Shown: positions 25,973 through 34,318, counted from the stretch's first letter. The stretch is 48,403 bases of DNA from Clostridiales bacterium (GCA_021204045.1 JAJQAA010000031.1:1-48403); one strand, 5' to 3'. Translations and numbers: made by a program. The notes: generated by a model from the letters alone, not told the origin.

Positions 25973-26707
25973 TTATTCACCTCTTCTTACCACTTCTTCC
26001 GGAATCCGCCCATAGTGCAGAATAATCCGATCGACATAACGCGATACTTCACTGCGGCTCAGATCGTCAATCTGCACAGGCAGCTCTATTTTATGATATT
26101 TTAGCAGATACCGCAAGCCCTCTTTTTGCCTTTTCGTAGCCGGCTGCTCCCGTTTTACCCTGCACGTCAGCGGCCGCGGCAAAAATGCTTCCTCATCCTC
26201 CGGCTTTGCGGCCGCGCACAGCCGCAGAAAAAGCCGATGGGCGTCCCGCGCGTCGCCCAGGGCGCGGTGCGCCTGCTCTCTTGGCACGCCAAAATAAGCG
26301 CAGGCGTTTTCCAGGTTCTTTTTTTCCTCCTTCGGCATCATCCGGCGACAGATTGTGAGCGTATCAATGCCATTTTTTTCAAAGGTAAGACGCTGGTTAA
26401 TCGCAGCCTGCTTTAAAAACCGGTAATCAAACAGGATATGGTGACCCAAAAGCGGCAGATCCCTGCAAAACGCCACCAGCTCGCCAATCACTTCCCCCAC
26501 ATCCGGTGCGCCCGTGAGCATTTCATCCGTGATTCCCGTCAGCTTCACGATCCGTGGTTCCAACATCCGATGCGGGTTGACCAGCGTATGGAACTGCGCA
26601 CTCTCTGCGCCATTCTCTACCCGGATCGCCCCGATCTCCGTGATCCGGTCGCGTTTCACGTCAAGGCCGGTCGTCTCAATGTCGATCGCAATATAGCTTT
26701 GCTGCAT
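25973..26707 (-). CDS. DnaQ-like DEDDh 3'-5' exonuclease
   Basis: A 244-residue protein with a DEDDh exonuclease domain in residues 1-165: ExoI DIETTG, ExoII GHHILFDYRFL, and ExoIII HRALGDARDA with its catalytic His. This is the fold of DNA polymerase III epsilon and of stand-alone RNase T-like or PolC-like exonucleases. The C-terminal 80 residues (KRQKEGLRYLLKYHKIELP, then SEVSRYVDRIILHYG) form a SAP/helical-type appendage seen in Clostridia members. I start it at ATG 26707 (GGGAG 5 nt upstream); ATG 26719 is possible. It lies between the dCMP deaminase and small peptide genes. It could serve in proofreading or repair; the substrate is not shown. Confidence 0.87.
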   Translation of the reverse strand: MQQSYIAIDIETTGLDVKRDRITEIGAIRVENGAESAQFHTLVNPHRMLEPRIVKLTGITDEMLTGAPDVGEVIGELVAFCRDLPLLGHHILFDYRFLKQAAINQRLTFEKNGIDTLTICRRMMPKEEKKNLENACAYFGVPREQAHRALGDARDAHRLFLRLCAAAKPEDEEAFLPRPLTCRVKREQPATKRQKEGLRYLLKYHKIELPVQIDDLSRSEVSRYVDRIILHYGRIPEEVVRRGE

Positions 26708-26730
26708 AGTTTCTCCCATTCTGCCTGCCG

Positions 26731-27231
26731 CTACACATCAATCTCGATTTTTCGTCCGGTTTTTTCATACTGGTAATAACGCACGCCCGCCGCATTCAGC
26801 ATCCGCTTTGAGGCACGCACTGCCGCCGAATCCGCGTATTTATCGCAACCATAAATCAGCGTCTTGATGCCCACCTGAATGATCGCCTTGGCGCATTCGT
26901 TGCAGGGAAACAGGGTCACATAAATCTTACTTCCTTCCAGACTTCCGCCGCGGTAATTCAGGATCGCGTTCAGCTCGCTGTGCGTCGAATAAAAATATTT
27001 CGCGTTATAGGGATCATCGTCCTGATGCTCCTTTCCCCAGGGGAATTCATCATCCGAGCACCCGATCGGGAAACCATTATAGCCCATCGAGAGAATCTTA
27101 TTGTCCTCGCTTACAATGCAGGCTCCCACCTGCGTACTGGGATCTTTGGAACGTTTCGCCGAGAGCTCGGCCACCCCCATAAAATATTCGTCCCAGGAAA
27201 TATAATCTGTCCGCTTTCCAGTTTCCATCAT
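26731..27231 (-). CDS. comEB: dCMP deaminase, ComEB-like
   Basis: A 166-residue deoxycytidylate deaminase. Zinc ligands are H84 in THSELNAIL (catalytic E86) and C110-x2-C113 in LFPCNEC, and the N-terminal SKDPSTQVGACIV and MGYNGFPIGCSD segments are diagnostic. It converts dCMP to dUMP, feeding thymidylate synthesis, and in this family is usually allosterically controlled by dCTP/dTTP. GGAGG precedes ATG 27231 by 9 nt. The exonuclease gene follows after 23 bp. ComEB is the Bacillus name for this family; a competence role is not implied. Confidence 0.92.
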   Translation of the reverse strand: MMETGKRTDYISWDEYFMGVAELSAKRSKDPSTQVGACIVSEDNKILSMGYNGFPIGCSDDEFPWGKEHQDDDPYNAKYFYSTHSELNAILNYRGGSLEGSKIYVTLFPCNECAKAIIQVGIKTLIYGCDKYADSAAVRASKRMLNAAGVRYYQYEKTGRKIEIDV

Positions 27232-27315
27232 CGCAGCCTTCCTCCTTTTTCAAATCCAAGTTCCAACCTCAAATCTCTGCGTTTCGGTTTCGGTCTCGAC
27301 CTCCATTTCGCGGTC

Positions 27316-28374
27316 TCAGACTTTCACCTCGCGATACCCCGCCGCCTTCACAAGTCGGTTCATGATCGCCTGTCCGAGATGATCTCTCGGAAATCCTTCC
27401 GAATAAATCAGATCCACATCAAAATCATCAAATTCACGCAGCACCGCGAACAGATTGTGCGCGATCGTCTCCTCATACGCGCGTGCGCCGACGCTGCGCA
27501 GCAGCACGCCGTCACAATAGCCATCTTTTGTCTCATCCGTGCAGATCACGCCGACGCGCTTTCCCACAGCCAGCTGCTCCGCGGCCGCGCGATTGATTGC
27601 CGCGGTCATTGCCGCCGGTTCTCCCTCAAACAGCGTCAGCTCCGCCCGGGGCGCGTAATGCCGGTATTTCATTCCCGGTGCCTTCGGGCGCAGCCCCTCC
27701 TGCGGCGGCCCGACGATCGCCGGGTCAATTTCCACCGCGCCGAGCACCGTCCGCAACATCTCCATTGTCACCGCGCCCGGCCGCAGAAGCGTCGGCGTCT
27801 CGCCCGAAAGATCGACGATCGTCGATTCCACACCGATCCCCACCGGACCGCCGTCAAGGATCATCTCAATCCGCCCGTCCATATCCTGCCGGACATGCTC
27901 TGCCGTCGTCGGACTGGGCCGACCGGACAGATTCGCACTTGGCGCCGCGACCGGCACCCCCGCCAGGCGGATCAGACGGTTTGCGACCGGATCGCTCGGC
28001 ATCCGCACCGCGACGGTATCCAGCCCGCCGGTCGTTCCATAGGGGACACGCGTACTCTTTGGCAGCACCAGTGTCATCGGACCTGGCCAGTACGCCCGCG
28101 CCAGCAGCAGCGCCGCCTCCGGGATCTCGCTCACCAGCGGCCCCAGTTCCCGCATACAGGAAATATGCGCAATCAGCGGATTATCCGAAGGACGGCCCTT
28201 TGCGGCATAGATTTTTTTTGCCGCGGTCTCGTCCAGGGCATTCGCCCCCAGGCCATACACCGTCTCCGTAGGGAAGGCTACCAAGCCGCCCTCACGCAGA
28301 ATCTGTGCCGCCTCCTTCAGATCCTCATCCCGCACCGCGGTCGGATTTTCTATTCTGACCAGTTTTGTCTCCAT
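27316..28374 (-). CDS. L-threonylcarbamoyladenylate synthase, Sua5 type
   Basis: A 352-residue enzyme of the long Sua5 form. The YrdC domain (about 1-210) contains GGLVAFPTETVYGLGANA and KGRPSDNPLIAHI, with APSANLSGRPSPT; a linker and the C-terminal Sua5 domain (about 235-350; HYAPRAELTLFEGE, DFDVDLIYSEGFP) follow. It makes threonylcarbamoyl-AMP from Thr, bicarbonate and ATP for the t6A37 modification of ANN-decoding tRNAs. The start is taken at ATG 28374, where similarity begins; GGGAG lies 13 nt upstream, which is far, and the frame continues open to 28440, so the start is uncertain. An 84-bp gap separates it from comEB. Confidence 0.92.
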   Translation of the reverse strand: METKLVRIENPTAVRDEDLKEAAQILREGGLVAFPTETVYGLGANALDETAAKKIYAAKGRPSDNPLIAHISCMRELGPLVSEIPEAALLLARAYWPGPMTLVLPKSTRVPYGTTGGLDTVAVRMPSDPVANRLIRLAGVPVAAPSANLSGRPSPTTAEHVRQDMDGRIEMILDGGPVGIGVESTIVDLSGETPTLLRPGAVTMEMLRTVLGAVEIDPAIVGPPQEGLRPKAPGMKYRHYAPRAELTLFEGEPAAMTAAINRAAAEQLAVGKRVGVICTDETKDGYCDGVLLRSVGARAYEETIAHNLFAVLREFDDFDVDLIYSEGFPRDHLGQAIMNRLVKAAGYREVKV

Positions 28375-28473
28375 TTGTTTTTTGCGTCTCCCATGCTTCT
28401 GCTTTTCCAGCACATTCATATCCCCGTCGATTGCATTCATATCCCAATCGATTCTGCCGGGGCGAAAAGTCGG

Positions 28474-28499
28474 AAAAGACCCCGGAACGACCCGGGGTC
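28474..28499 (-). terminator. intrinsic terminator after dctM
   Basis: A perfect 8-bp stem, GACCCCGG with CCGGGGTC, and a 6-nt loop, followed by TTTTCC on the minus strand. It lies 90 bp after the dctM stop and before Sua5, so it ends the TRAP operon transcript. Confidence 0.75.
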
Positions 28500-28588
28500 A
28501 AATCTTTTCTGTTATTATATCTGCAATATCATCCTGTCTGCTTTCGGACGTCACCTTTTTCCAGTTTCCATCGTCGTAGTCTTCCTCC

Positions 28589-29848
28589 TTACATCAGTCC
28601 CGGCACCAGCATCGGCACATACAGAATCAGGAAAAACACCACGATCAGGCCGAACAGATAGGGTATGACGGCCTTTGCGATTTTTTCAATCGGCAGTCCT
28701 GTAATACCGGACGCGACAAACAGGTTAATCGCCACCGGCGGCGTGATCATACCGATCGCGATACCGACGACAAAGACGATACCAAAGTGAATCAGACTGA
28801 TCCCCATCGCCTTGATCAGCGGCAGAAATACCGGCGTCAGGATAATGATCGCCGAGGACGTTTCCATAAATACGCCCGCAATCAGGACAGTGATCGCAAT
28901 CAGGAACATGATGATATACGGGTTTGACGATACACCCAGCACCGCCCCGGAGATTGCCTCCGGAATCTTCCAGTTTGCCAGCACCCAGCTGAACGGGCCG
29001 CTGCAGGAAATGATGATCATGATGACAGCCGAGGTCTTTGCGCTGCCTTTCATAAGGTTGAACAGCTCCTTCGGTCCCAGATCGCGGTACAGGAACACGG
29101 ATACGAGAACCGCATAGATAACCGCCACATCCGCTGCCTCAGACGGCGTAAAGTAACCGGAAAAAATACCGCCGAGGATGATCACCGGCATCAGAATGCC
29201 CCAGATCGCCTTGAAAAATGTCTTTATTACATTCTTAATGGAAAACCGGGTTCCGCGCGGGTAATTGAATTTCTTCGCCTCATAGAGCGAAATAATGATC
29301 AGAATCAGCCCCATCAGCACGCCCGGCACAAAACCATTCTTAAACAGGGTGTTAACGCTCACCTCGGCAATGACCGCGTAGAGCACCATCGGTACGGACG
29401 GCGGAATAACCACGCCGATCGTGCCGGCCGCCGCAATCAGCGCCGCCGATCTTCCCTCGTCATAACCGCGCTTTTTCAGCTCCGGGATCAGCGTCGCGCC
29501 AACCGCGGCCGTCGTGGCCGCTCCGGAACCGGAAATCGCCGCGAAAAACATGCCGGCCAGCACCGATACAATGGAGAGTCCGCCTTTAATCATGCCAAGG
29601 CAGGCCTCAGCGAACTCTACCAGTACCTTGGAGACGGTGCCCTTCGACATCAGATCTCCGGCAAGGATAAAGAACGGAACCGCAATCAGCGAAAACGAAT
29701 CCGCTGCCGTAAACATCCGCTGCACGATCATCAGCAACTGCACATCGCCCTTCATCAGCACCAGAAGCGCGGAAATCGCGATTGAGAACGCCACGGGCAC
29801 GCCCAGCAGCAACAGCAAAATAAAACTGATAAACAATAGTGCCGCCAT
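28589..29848 (-). CDS. dctM: TRAP transporter large permease DctM
   Basis: A 419-residue, about twelve-helix TRAP large subunit with family segments VPVAFSIAISALLVL, FAAISGSGAATTAAVG, GTIGVVIPPSVPMVLY and VGIAIGMITPPVAINLFVA. It is the ion-coupled channel component of a tripartite ATP-independent periplasmic (TRAP) transporter. AGGAGG lies 11 nt upstream of ATG 29848. The DctQ gene ends 3 bp upstream. In Gram-positive bacteria the binding protein is a lipoprotein, matching dctP here. An Na+-driven carboxylate-type uptake is the family norm. Confidence 0.94.
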   Translation of the reverse strand: MAALLFISFILLLLLGVPVAFSIAISALLVLMKGDVQLLMIVQRMFTAADSFSLIAVPFFILAGDLMSKGTVSKVLVEFAEACLGMIKGGLSIVSVLAGMFFAAISGSGAATTAAVGATLIPELKKRGYDEGRSAALIAAAGTIGVVIPPSVPMVLYAVIAEVSVNTLFKNGFVPGVLMGLILIIISLYEAKKFNYPRGTRFSIKNVIKTFFKAIWGILMPVIILGGIFSGYFTPSEAADVAVIYAVLVSVFLYRDLGPKELFNLMKGSAKTSAVIMIIISCSGPFSWVLANWKIPEAISGAVLGVSSNPYIIMFLIAITVLIAGVFMETSSAIIILTPVFLPLIKAMGISLIHFGIVFVVGIAIGMITPPVAINLFVASGITGLPIEKIAKAVIPYLFGLIVVFFLILYVPMLVPGLM

Positions 29849-29851
29849 CGC

Positions 29852-30349
29852 TTACGCCGCCTCCTTTCCGAAAAGCGCCATTAGATGATCCAGCGTCATG
29901 CTCAGCGCGTGAAACGCCATCACCGCCGCGCCGATTGGAATGCAAGTATAAACATACCGCATCGGCAGGCGCATGGCCGCGGAGAGCTGGTTGCCCTGGC
30001 GACCGAAATACTTCACGCCGTTGTAAAAAATAACGCCGAACAACACCATGCAGACCAGATGAACCGCGATAATCATCAATTCGCGGACTGCTTTCGGCAT
30101 CGCGTCCTGGAGCAGTGTGATCGAGATATGGCCGCTGTGCTTGTACACGCAGCCCGCTCCCAGCATCGTGCTCCAGATCAGCAGGTAGCGGGTCGCCTCC
30201 TCGCTCCATGCCAGCGAGGTAAAGAAGATACGGCAGATAATCTGCGCTCCGGTAATGATAACCATGGCTCCCAGCATAACCACCGCCACCGCAATCATGA
30301 TCCGGTCAAGCAGGTCGCTCACTTTCCTTATCCCATGTACAATCGCCAA
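29852..30349 (-). CDS. dctQ: TRAP transporter small permease DctQ
   Basis: A 165-residue, four-helix membrane protein with the DctQ pattern: VVMLGAMVIITGAQIICR near the start, SLAWSEEATRYLLIW, and the C-terminal pair PMRYVYTCIPIGAAVMAFH. It is the small membrane subunit of the TRAP system, sitting between dctP (33 bp upstream) and dctM (3 bp downstream). The ATG at 30349 follows GGAGT-like bases. The co-directional order dctP-dctQ-dctM is standard. Confidence 0.92.
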   Translation of the reverse strand: MAIVHGIRKVSDLLDRIMIAVAVVMLGAMVIITGAQIICRIFFTSLAWSEEATRYLLIWSTMLGAGCVYKHSGHISITLLQDAMPKAVRELMIIAVHLVCMVLFGVIFYNGVKYFGRQGNQLSAAMRLPMRYVYTCIPIGAAVMAFHALSMTLDHLMALFGKEAA

Positions 30350-30382
30350 AACTCTCGACTCCTTTCCATCAGACCACTTCTA

Positions 30383-31477
30383 TCAGTTCGCCAGTTCCGC
30401 CTGAATTCTGGAAATGTAATCGGCATACTCCGTATACTGATCGTAAACAGACTGAACCGCCGCGCGGAACGACTCGGTATCCGGAGTCTCAATAACCTCC
30501 ATACCATTGTCCTTCAACGCCTGCAGCTGGTCGCTCTCCTGAGCAGCCACCCACGCACGCTCATACTCAGCCGCCTCCTGCGCGGAATCCAGGAAAATCT
30601 GCTGTGTATCCGCATCCAGAGAGTTGAACAGCTCGCCACTCATCGTGATGATCGCCGTCGAATAAGAATGGCGATCCAGCGTCACGTACTTCTGGGACTC
30701 CCACAGGCTGTAGGAATAAATTACGCTGACCGGGTTCTCCTGGCCCTGCACAGTACCCTGCTGCAGAGCAGTCAGCGCGTCCGCCCACGCCATCGGGGTC
30801 GCATTGACACCCAGCGCCTGGAAGGTCGCGGTATAAACATCGTTCTCCATAATACGGATGGTCAGACCCTCAAGGTCAGATGCGCTCTCAATCGGCCGCA
30901 CACTGTTGGTCAGGTTGCGGAAGCCGCGCTCCGCGTAAGCCAGACCCTTCAGGCCGGAATCCTGCAGCGTGTCAAGCAGTTCCTTGCCGATCTCACCATC
31001 AAGAATCTTGTAAGCTTCCTCATTGTTGGCAAACAGATACGGCATATCCAGCACGCCCATTGCCGAAGAGAAATTGATGAACGGGCCGCTCGTAATGATA
31101 CCCATATCCAGCGTGCCGATCTGCATGCTCTCCAGCATGTCGCGCTCGCCGCCCAGGGTCCCGTTCGGATAAATCTCAATCTCATACGCGCCGTTTGTGC
31201 GCTCCTTTACCAGCTCAGCGAACTTCTCCGCCGCCACCTGGAAGCTGTCCTGCTCATTCACGGTCGTGCCGAACTTAAATACCGTTGCCTCAACCGCCGC
31301 CGGCTCTGTCTCCGCCTCAGTCTCAGCCGCTTCCGTCTCCGCCGCGGCCGCCTCTGTCGCTGCCGCGGTCGTTGCCGCAGCGGTCGTCGCCGTCGATGAA
31401 GAACCGCCGCATCCGGTCATGCCAAACGCCATCACCGCTGCCAGTGCGAGCGCCATCACTTTTGTGCTCTTTTTCAT
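30383..31477 (-). CDS. dctP: TRAP transporter substrate-binding lipoprotein DctP
   Basis: A 364-residue binding protein of the DctP family. A signal peptide ends in the lipobox GMTG-C (C23). An Ala/Thr/Glu-rich linker (about 27-67) precedes the binding domain (FKFGTTVNEQDSFQVAAEKF). The conserved Arg for carboxylate binding is probably within GLTIRIMEN or GFRNLTNSVR, and LTALQQGTVQGQENPVSVIYS is the family signature. It delivers substrate to DctQM. AGGAGG lies 9 nt before the ATG. A T-box riboswitch starts 120 nt upstream, suggesting control by the charging of one tRNA and hence an amino-acid-related substrate. That link is inference. Confidence 0.93.
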   Translation of the reverse strand: MKKSTKVMALALAAVMAFGMTGCGGSSSTATTAAATTAAATEAAAAETEAAETEAETEPAAVEATVFKFGTTVNEQDSFQVAAEKFAELVKERTNGAYEIEIYPNGTLGGERDMLESMQIGTLDMGIITSGPFINFSSAMGVLDMPYLFANNEEAYKILDGEIGKELLDTLQDSGLKGLAYAERGFRNLTNSVRPIESASDLEGLTIRIMENDVYTATFQALGVNATPMAWADALTALQQGTVQGQENPVSVIYSYSLWESQKYVTLDRHSYSTAIITMSGELFNSLDADTQQIFLDSAQEAAEYERAWVAAQESDQLQALKDNGMEVIETPDTESFRAAVQSVYDQYTEYADYISRIQAELAN

Positions 31478-31596
31478 AAGTCACATCCTCCTTAAAATTC
31501 GATAACCTACTGTTTCTGAAAATATATTGTCAATCATCTGTCGCAAAAACTGGCTTCCCGCCAAAATCCGCGGCACGATGCAGAGACCATTGAATG

Positions 31597-31638
31597 AAAA
31601 AAAGCTCCTGCCTCTTTTTCAATCAAAGAGACAAAAGC
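31597..31638 (-). terminator. T-box terminator hairpin
   Basis: Arms 31625-31638 and 31604-31617 pair over 14 positions (three as G-U in RNA) and are followed on the minus strand by TTTTTTT. The 5' arm overlaps the sequence needed by the competing antiterminator that contains the T-box motif. Confidence 0.85.
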
Positions 31639-31897
31639 CTTAACTTCTGCGGTACCACTCTTCTTGCTGCCAACGGCAACCACCTCGACCTCATCGCCTT
31701 GCGGTCAATGAGCAGCACGATAACGGATGCTTTCCGATCCAGCCTACGCAGAGACTCCCATGCAGGCCGCCTCCTTCGGTGAATAGCTCCGGGCCGATAC
31801 TTGCGCCGCTTCCCTCACCGTCTCGCACCATCCGACGGCTCTCTGAAGATTTCTTCGACGCTCGCTTTCCCATCGTCGCGATAAAATTTTAATTCAG
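31597..31897 (-). ncRNA. T-box riboswitch leader of the TRAP operon
   Basis: On the minus strand this leader has the parts of a T-box. Stem I carries an AGAGAG bulge (complement of 31839-31844) and a distal loop GGTGCGAGACGG (31818-31829). Helix GCGTCG/CGGCGC sits over an internal loop whose 3' side is AAGTATCGG (31794-31802), the probable specifier loop. The conserved T-box AGTGGTACCGC lies at 31649-31659, and a terminator with seven T follows. Uncharged tRNA would pair with the specifier and T-box to permit read-through into dctPQM. The specifier codon is not certain: AUC (Ile, followed by a purine) fits best, with UAU and GUA as alternatives. Confidence 0.85.
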
Positions 31898-31903
31898 TAA
31901 CCA

Positions 31904-31931
31904 ATTATACATCGAAATATTCAAATGTCAA
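31904..31931 (-). promoter_or_regulatory. sigma-A-type promoter for the T-box/TRAP transcript
   Basis: Minus strand TTGACA (31926-31931) and TATAAT (31904-31909), both perfect, with a 16-bp spacer. The start of transcription would fall near 31897, just before Stem I of the T-box. Confidence 0.8.
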
Positions 31932-31943
31932 GAAAAAAATCAG

Positions 31944-31960
31944 AGTACTCAGTGAGTACT
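31944..31960. repeat. perfect 7-bp inverted repeat between divergent promoters
   Basis: AGTACTC and GAGTACT around a 3-nt spacer lie just upstream of the minus-strand -35 box and about 40 bp upstream of the proposed sda promoter. It could be an operator for either transcript or a small hairpin; nothing identifies a binding protein. Confidence 0.45.
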
Positions 31961-32001
31961 TCGGCAAGGGTTCAGCAACCGGGTATCCGGCCGATTTGAG
32001 C

Positions 32002-32030
32002 TTGATTTTCATATAAAAATGAAGTACAGT
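32002..32030 (+). promoter_or_regulatory. candidate promoter for sdaAB-sdaAA
   Basis: TTGATT (32002-32007) and TACAGT (32025-32030) are spaced by 17 bp in an AT-rich stretch, 45 bp before the sdaAB start. Matches to the -35 and -10 consensus are moderate. Confidence 0.4.
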
Positions 32031-32074
32031 AGCACCAATGAATTTACGCCAGACAGAATTTCGGAGGCAATTTT

Positions 32075-32737
32075 ATGAACATTTTTGACATCCTCGGCCC
32101 GGTAATGGTCGGGCCTTCCAGCTCCCACACTGCGGGAGCCGTGCGCATCGGCTATATTACGCGCTCACTGCTGCGCGGCCGCCCGGTAAAGGCCTCCATC
32201 GGCCTGCACGGTTCATTCGCCGCTACGGGAAAAGGTCATGGTACCGACAGGGCACTGGCAGCCGGGCTTCTCGGCATGCGGCCGGACGATATGCGGATTC
32301 CGGACAGCCTTGTACTTGCCCGGCAGGAGGGGCTGGAGCTGGATTTTCACAATATTCAGATTTCCGGTGCACATCCCAACACCGCACTTTTAAACGTAGT
32401 CAGCGAAGATGGAAAGGCCATCGAGGTACAGGCTTCTTCTGTCGGCGGCGGCCGCATCATGGTAAACAAACTGGACGGAATTATCGTTAATTTCAGCGGC
32501 GAAGTACACACGCTGATTGTATACAACACGGATACCCCCGGTTATGTGGCTCAGGTGACCGGCATGCTGGCCGGTGCCTCTATCAATATCGCAAATATGA
32601 ATCTCTATCGTGGGAAACGGGGCGGCTGCGCAGTCATGGTCATGGAAATTGACCAGCCGGTTCCACCGGAAGCGCTCCGCTGGCTGGAAGGCCGCGAAGG
32701 CATTACTAAGGTGATCTACATCGAGGGGGAGGCGTAA
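32075..32737 (+). CDS. sdaAB: L-serine dehydratase, beta subunit
   Basis: A 220-residue beta subunit. The N-terminal domain has ILGPVMVGPSSSHTAGAVRIG, the substrate-side signature of iron-sulfur serine dehydratases, with SGAHPNTALLNVV near 110; an ACT domain (about 148-220, TLIVYNTDTPGYVAQVTGML) ends the protein. Together with SdaAA it deaminates L-serine to pyruvate and ammonia. GGAGG lies 7 nt before the ATG, and sdaAA begins 5 bp after the stop. The ACT domain may bind serine. Confidence 0.95.
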   Translation: MNIFDILGPVMVGPSSSHTAGAVRIGYITRSLLRGRPVKASIGLHGSFAATGKGHGTDRALAAGLLGMRPDDMRIPDSLVLARQEGLELDFHNIQISGAHPNTALLNVVSEDGKAIEVQASSVGGGRIMVNKLDGIIVNFSGEVHTLIVYNTDTPGYVAQVTGMLAGASINIANMNLYRGKRGGCAVMVMEIDQPVPPEALRWLEGREGITKVIYIEGEA

Positions 32738-32742
32738 AAATA

Positions 32743-33615
32743 ATGGCTTATGAATCCTTAGAAGAGATTTGCCGATTCTGCGAAGCGGAAGCAGTACCGT
32801 TCTGGAGAGCAGTGCTTCTTGACGATATGAATGAACGCTCCGCCAGTGAATCTACGTCGATAGATACGATGCGGAACATGTGGCAGGCCATGCTGGACGC
32901 TTCCAATGCTTATGATGAAACACTGACATCACAGAGCGGCCTCGTCGGCGGCATGGGCGGTCAGATGGAAGCATGGCGGCGAAAAGGGAATACCCTTTGC
33001 GGCGACTTTGTTTCCGAAGTCATTGCCCAGGCACTCCAGATGGGCGAATCCAACGCCTGCATGAAGCGGATTGTTGCTGCTCCCACCGCAGGCGCCTGCG
33101 GTGTCCTTCCCGCCGTCCTCGTGCCGCTCTATCGGGAAAACCGCGCCGAGGAAAAACAGATTATCCAAGCCCTGTATACCGCCGCCGGGATCGGTCAGGT
33201 CATCGCCGCCCGCGCGTTCATTGCGGGAGCTTCCGGCGGCTGTCAGGCTGAGATCGGTGCCGCCGCCTCCATGGCTGCCGGAGCGCTGGTCTCCATCCGC
33301 GGCGGCGACTGCGGGCAGATCATACAGGCCGCTGCTATGGCACTGAAAAATCTGCTCGGCCTCGTATGCGACCCGGTGGCCGGCCTTGTAGAGATTCCCT
33401 GTGTAAAACGGAACGTAATCGGCGCCATGAGCGCGCTCTCCGCGGCGGACATGGCGCTGGCCGGTATCACCAGCCGCATCCCGCCGGACCAGGTAATCGA
33501 CGCCATGCGTGAAGTGGGCGAAGCCATACATGTCTCCCTGCGGGAAACCGGTGAGGGCGGCGTTGCAAACACACCCAGCGGCAAAGAGATCGCAGCAAGG
33601 CTCATGATCAAGTGA
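32743..33615 (+). CDS. sdaAA: L-serine dehydratase, iron-sulfur alpha subunit
   Basis: A 290-residue alpha subunit. It holds the 4Fe-4S ligands among its conserved Cys residues (GACGVLPAVL, GGCQAEIGAAASMAAGAL, LVCDPVAGLVEIPCVKRN) and ends in the family segment MSALSAADMALAGITSRIPP. It completes the two-subunit oxygen-labile serine dehydratase of Firmicutes. GGGGAGG is within the end of sdaAB, 10 nt upstream. Its last 8 bp overlap the convergent amidase gene, so no separate terminator lies between them. Confidence 0.95.
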   Translation: MAYESLEEICRFCEAEAVPFWRAVLLDDMNERSASESTSIDTMRNMWQAMLDASNAYDETLTSQSGLVGGMGGQMEAWRRKGNTLCGDFVSEVIAQALQMGESNACMKRIVAAPTAGACGVLPAVLVPLYRENRAEEKQIIQALYTAAGIGQVIAARAFIAGASGGCQAEIGAAASMAAGALVSIRGGDCGQIIQAAAMALKNLLGLVCDPVAGLVEIPCVKRNVIGAMSALSAADMALAGITSRIPPDQVIDAMREVGEAIHVSLRETGEGGVANTPSGKEIAARLMIK

Positions 33616-34318
33616 TTTCATCCGCATCTGTATTCAGGTATTCCAGTATACCCATGTGAATCGTCCAGGCCAGGCGGCTCTGATAATCTTCCGTAGCCAG
33701 CGCCGCGGCCTCCTGCCAATTGGAAAGAAATCCACATTCGACAATCACAATCGGCCGTCGCACATGCAGGAGCAGATAATAATTCCCATTAGGTTTTTCA
33801 TTCCGCGTGTTTTCCTCGCCCAGTACATAATCAAAGCGCCGCTGCAGAATCTGCGCCAGACGCTTTCCTTTTTCCGAGTCTTTATAATAGAAAACCTGAC
33901 CTCCGCGAACATACTCCTCGTGATAGCTGTTCTGATGGATACTTACCACCAGTGTCGGTTCTGCCTCGTTAATCCGCGCACAGCGGTTTTTCATGTCCGC
34001 CGCTTTTTTATTACTGTCGCCCTCTTCGTACAAACCGCGGTCATCCTCGCGCGTCATCACGACACGCACATCGGCAGCTTCCAGAAACGATTTCAGGCGC
34101 AGAGCGATCTGCAGATTAATATCTTTTTCCAGGCTTCCGTTCACCCCGACCTTACCCGGGTCGTAACCGCCGTGGCCACTGTCGATTACGACCACCGGTC
34201 TTTCTTCTGCTGCTGTCACATTCTGTCCGGAAACCATCATCCCCGCACGGCTCGAAATCAGATACACAAACAACAACAGCATAAATCCCATCAGAACTTC
34301 CGGCCCACGTTCTTTCAT
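33608..34318 (-). CDS. N-acetylmuramoyl-L-alanine amidase, CwlD-like
   Basis: A 236-residue Amidase_3 enzyme. An N-terminal hydrophobic segment (LMGFMLLLFVYLISS) anchors or exports it. Zinc ligands are H49 (IDSGHGGYDPG), E64 in LEKDINLQ, and a His in VVSIHQNS; the catalytic Glu is in IVECGFLSN. It cleaves the amide bond between MurNAc and the peptide stem. The length and short N-terminus resemble CwlD, which acts in spore-cortex muramic lactam formation; a sporulation role is inference. GGGTGAG precedes the ATG. Its 3' end overlaps sdaAA on the other strand. Confidence 0.88.
   Translation of the reverse strand: MKERGPEVLMGFMLLLFVYLISSRAGMMVSGQNVTAAEERPVVVIDSGHGGYDPGKVGVNGSLEKDINLQIALRLKSFLEAADVRVVMTREDDRGLYEEGDSNKKAADMKNRCARINEAEPTLVVSIHQNSYHEEYVRGGQVFYYKDSEKGKRLAQILQRRFDYVLGEENTRNEKPNGNYYLLLHVRRPIVIVECGFLSNWQEAAALATEDYQSRLAWTIHMGILEYLNTDADEIT

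Noticed and set aside
26980-28668. Plus-strand frame of 562 codons opposite comEB and Sua5
   Set aside because: It spans several clear minus-strand genes and gaps, is His/Arg/Pro-rich as antisense frames are, and has no motifs.
29607-30209. Alternative 200-codon minus-strand frame over dctQ/dctM
   Set aside because: Out of frame with both TRAP subunits, whose motifs and ribosome-binding sites are clear.
29885-31399. Plus-strand frame of 504 codons opposite dctQ and dctP
   Set aside because: The same antisense character, with low-complexity Arg/Leu/Cys at the end; dctP and dctQ are certain.
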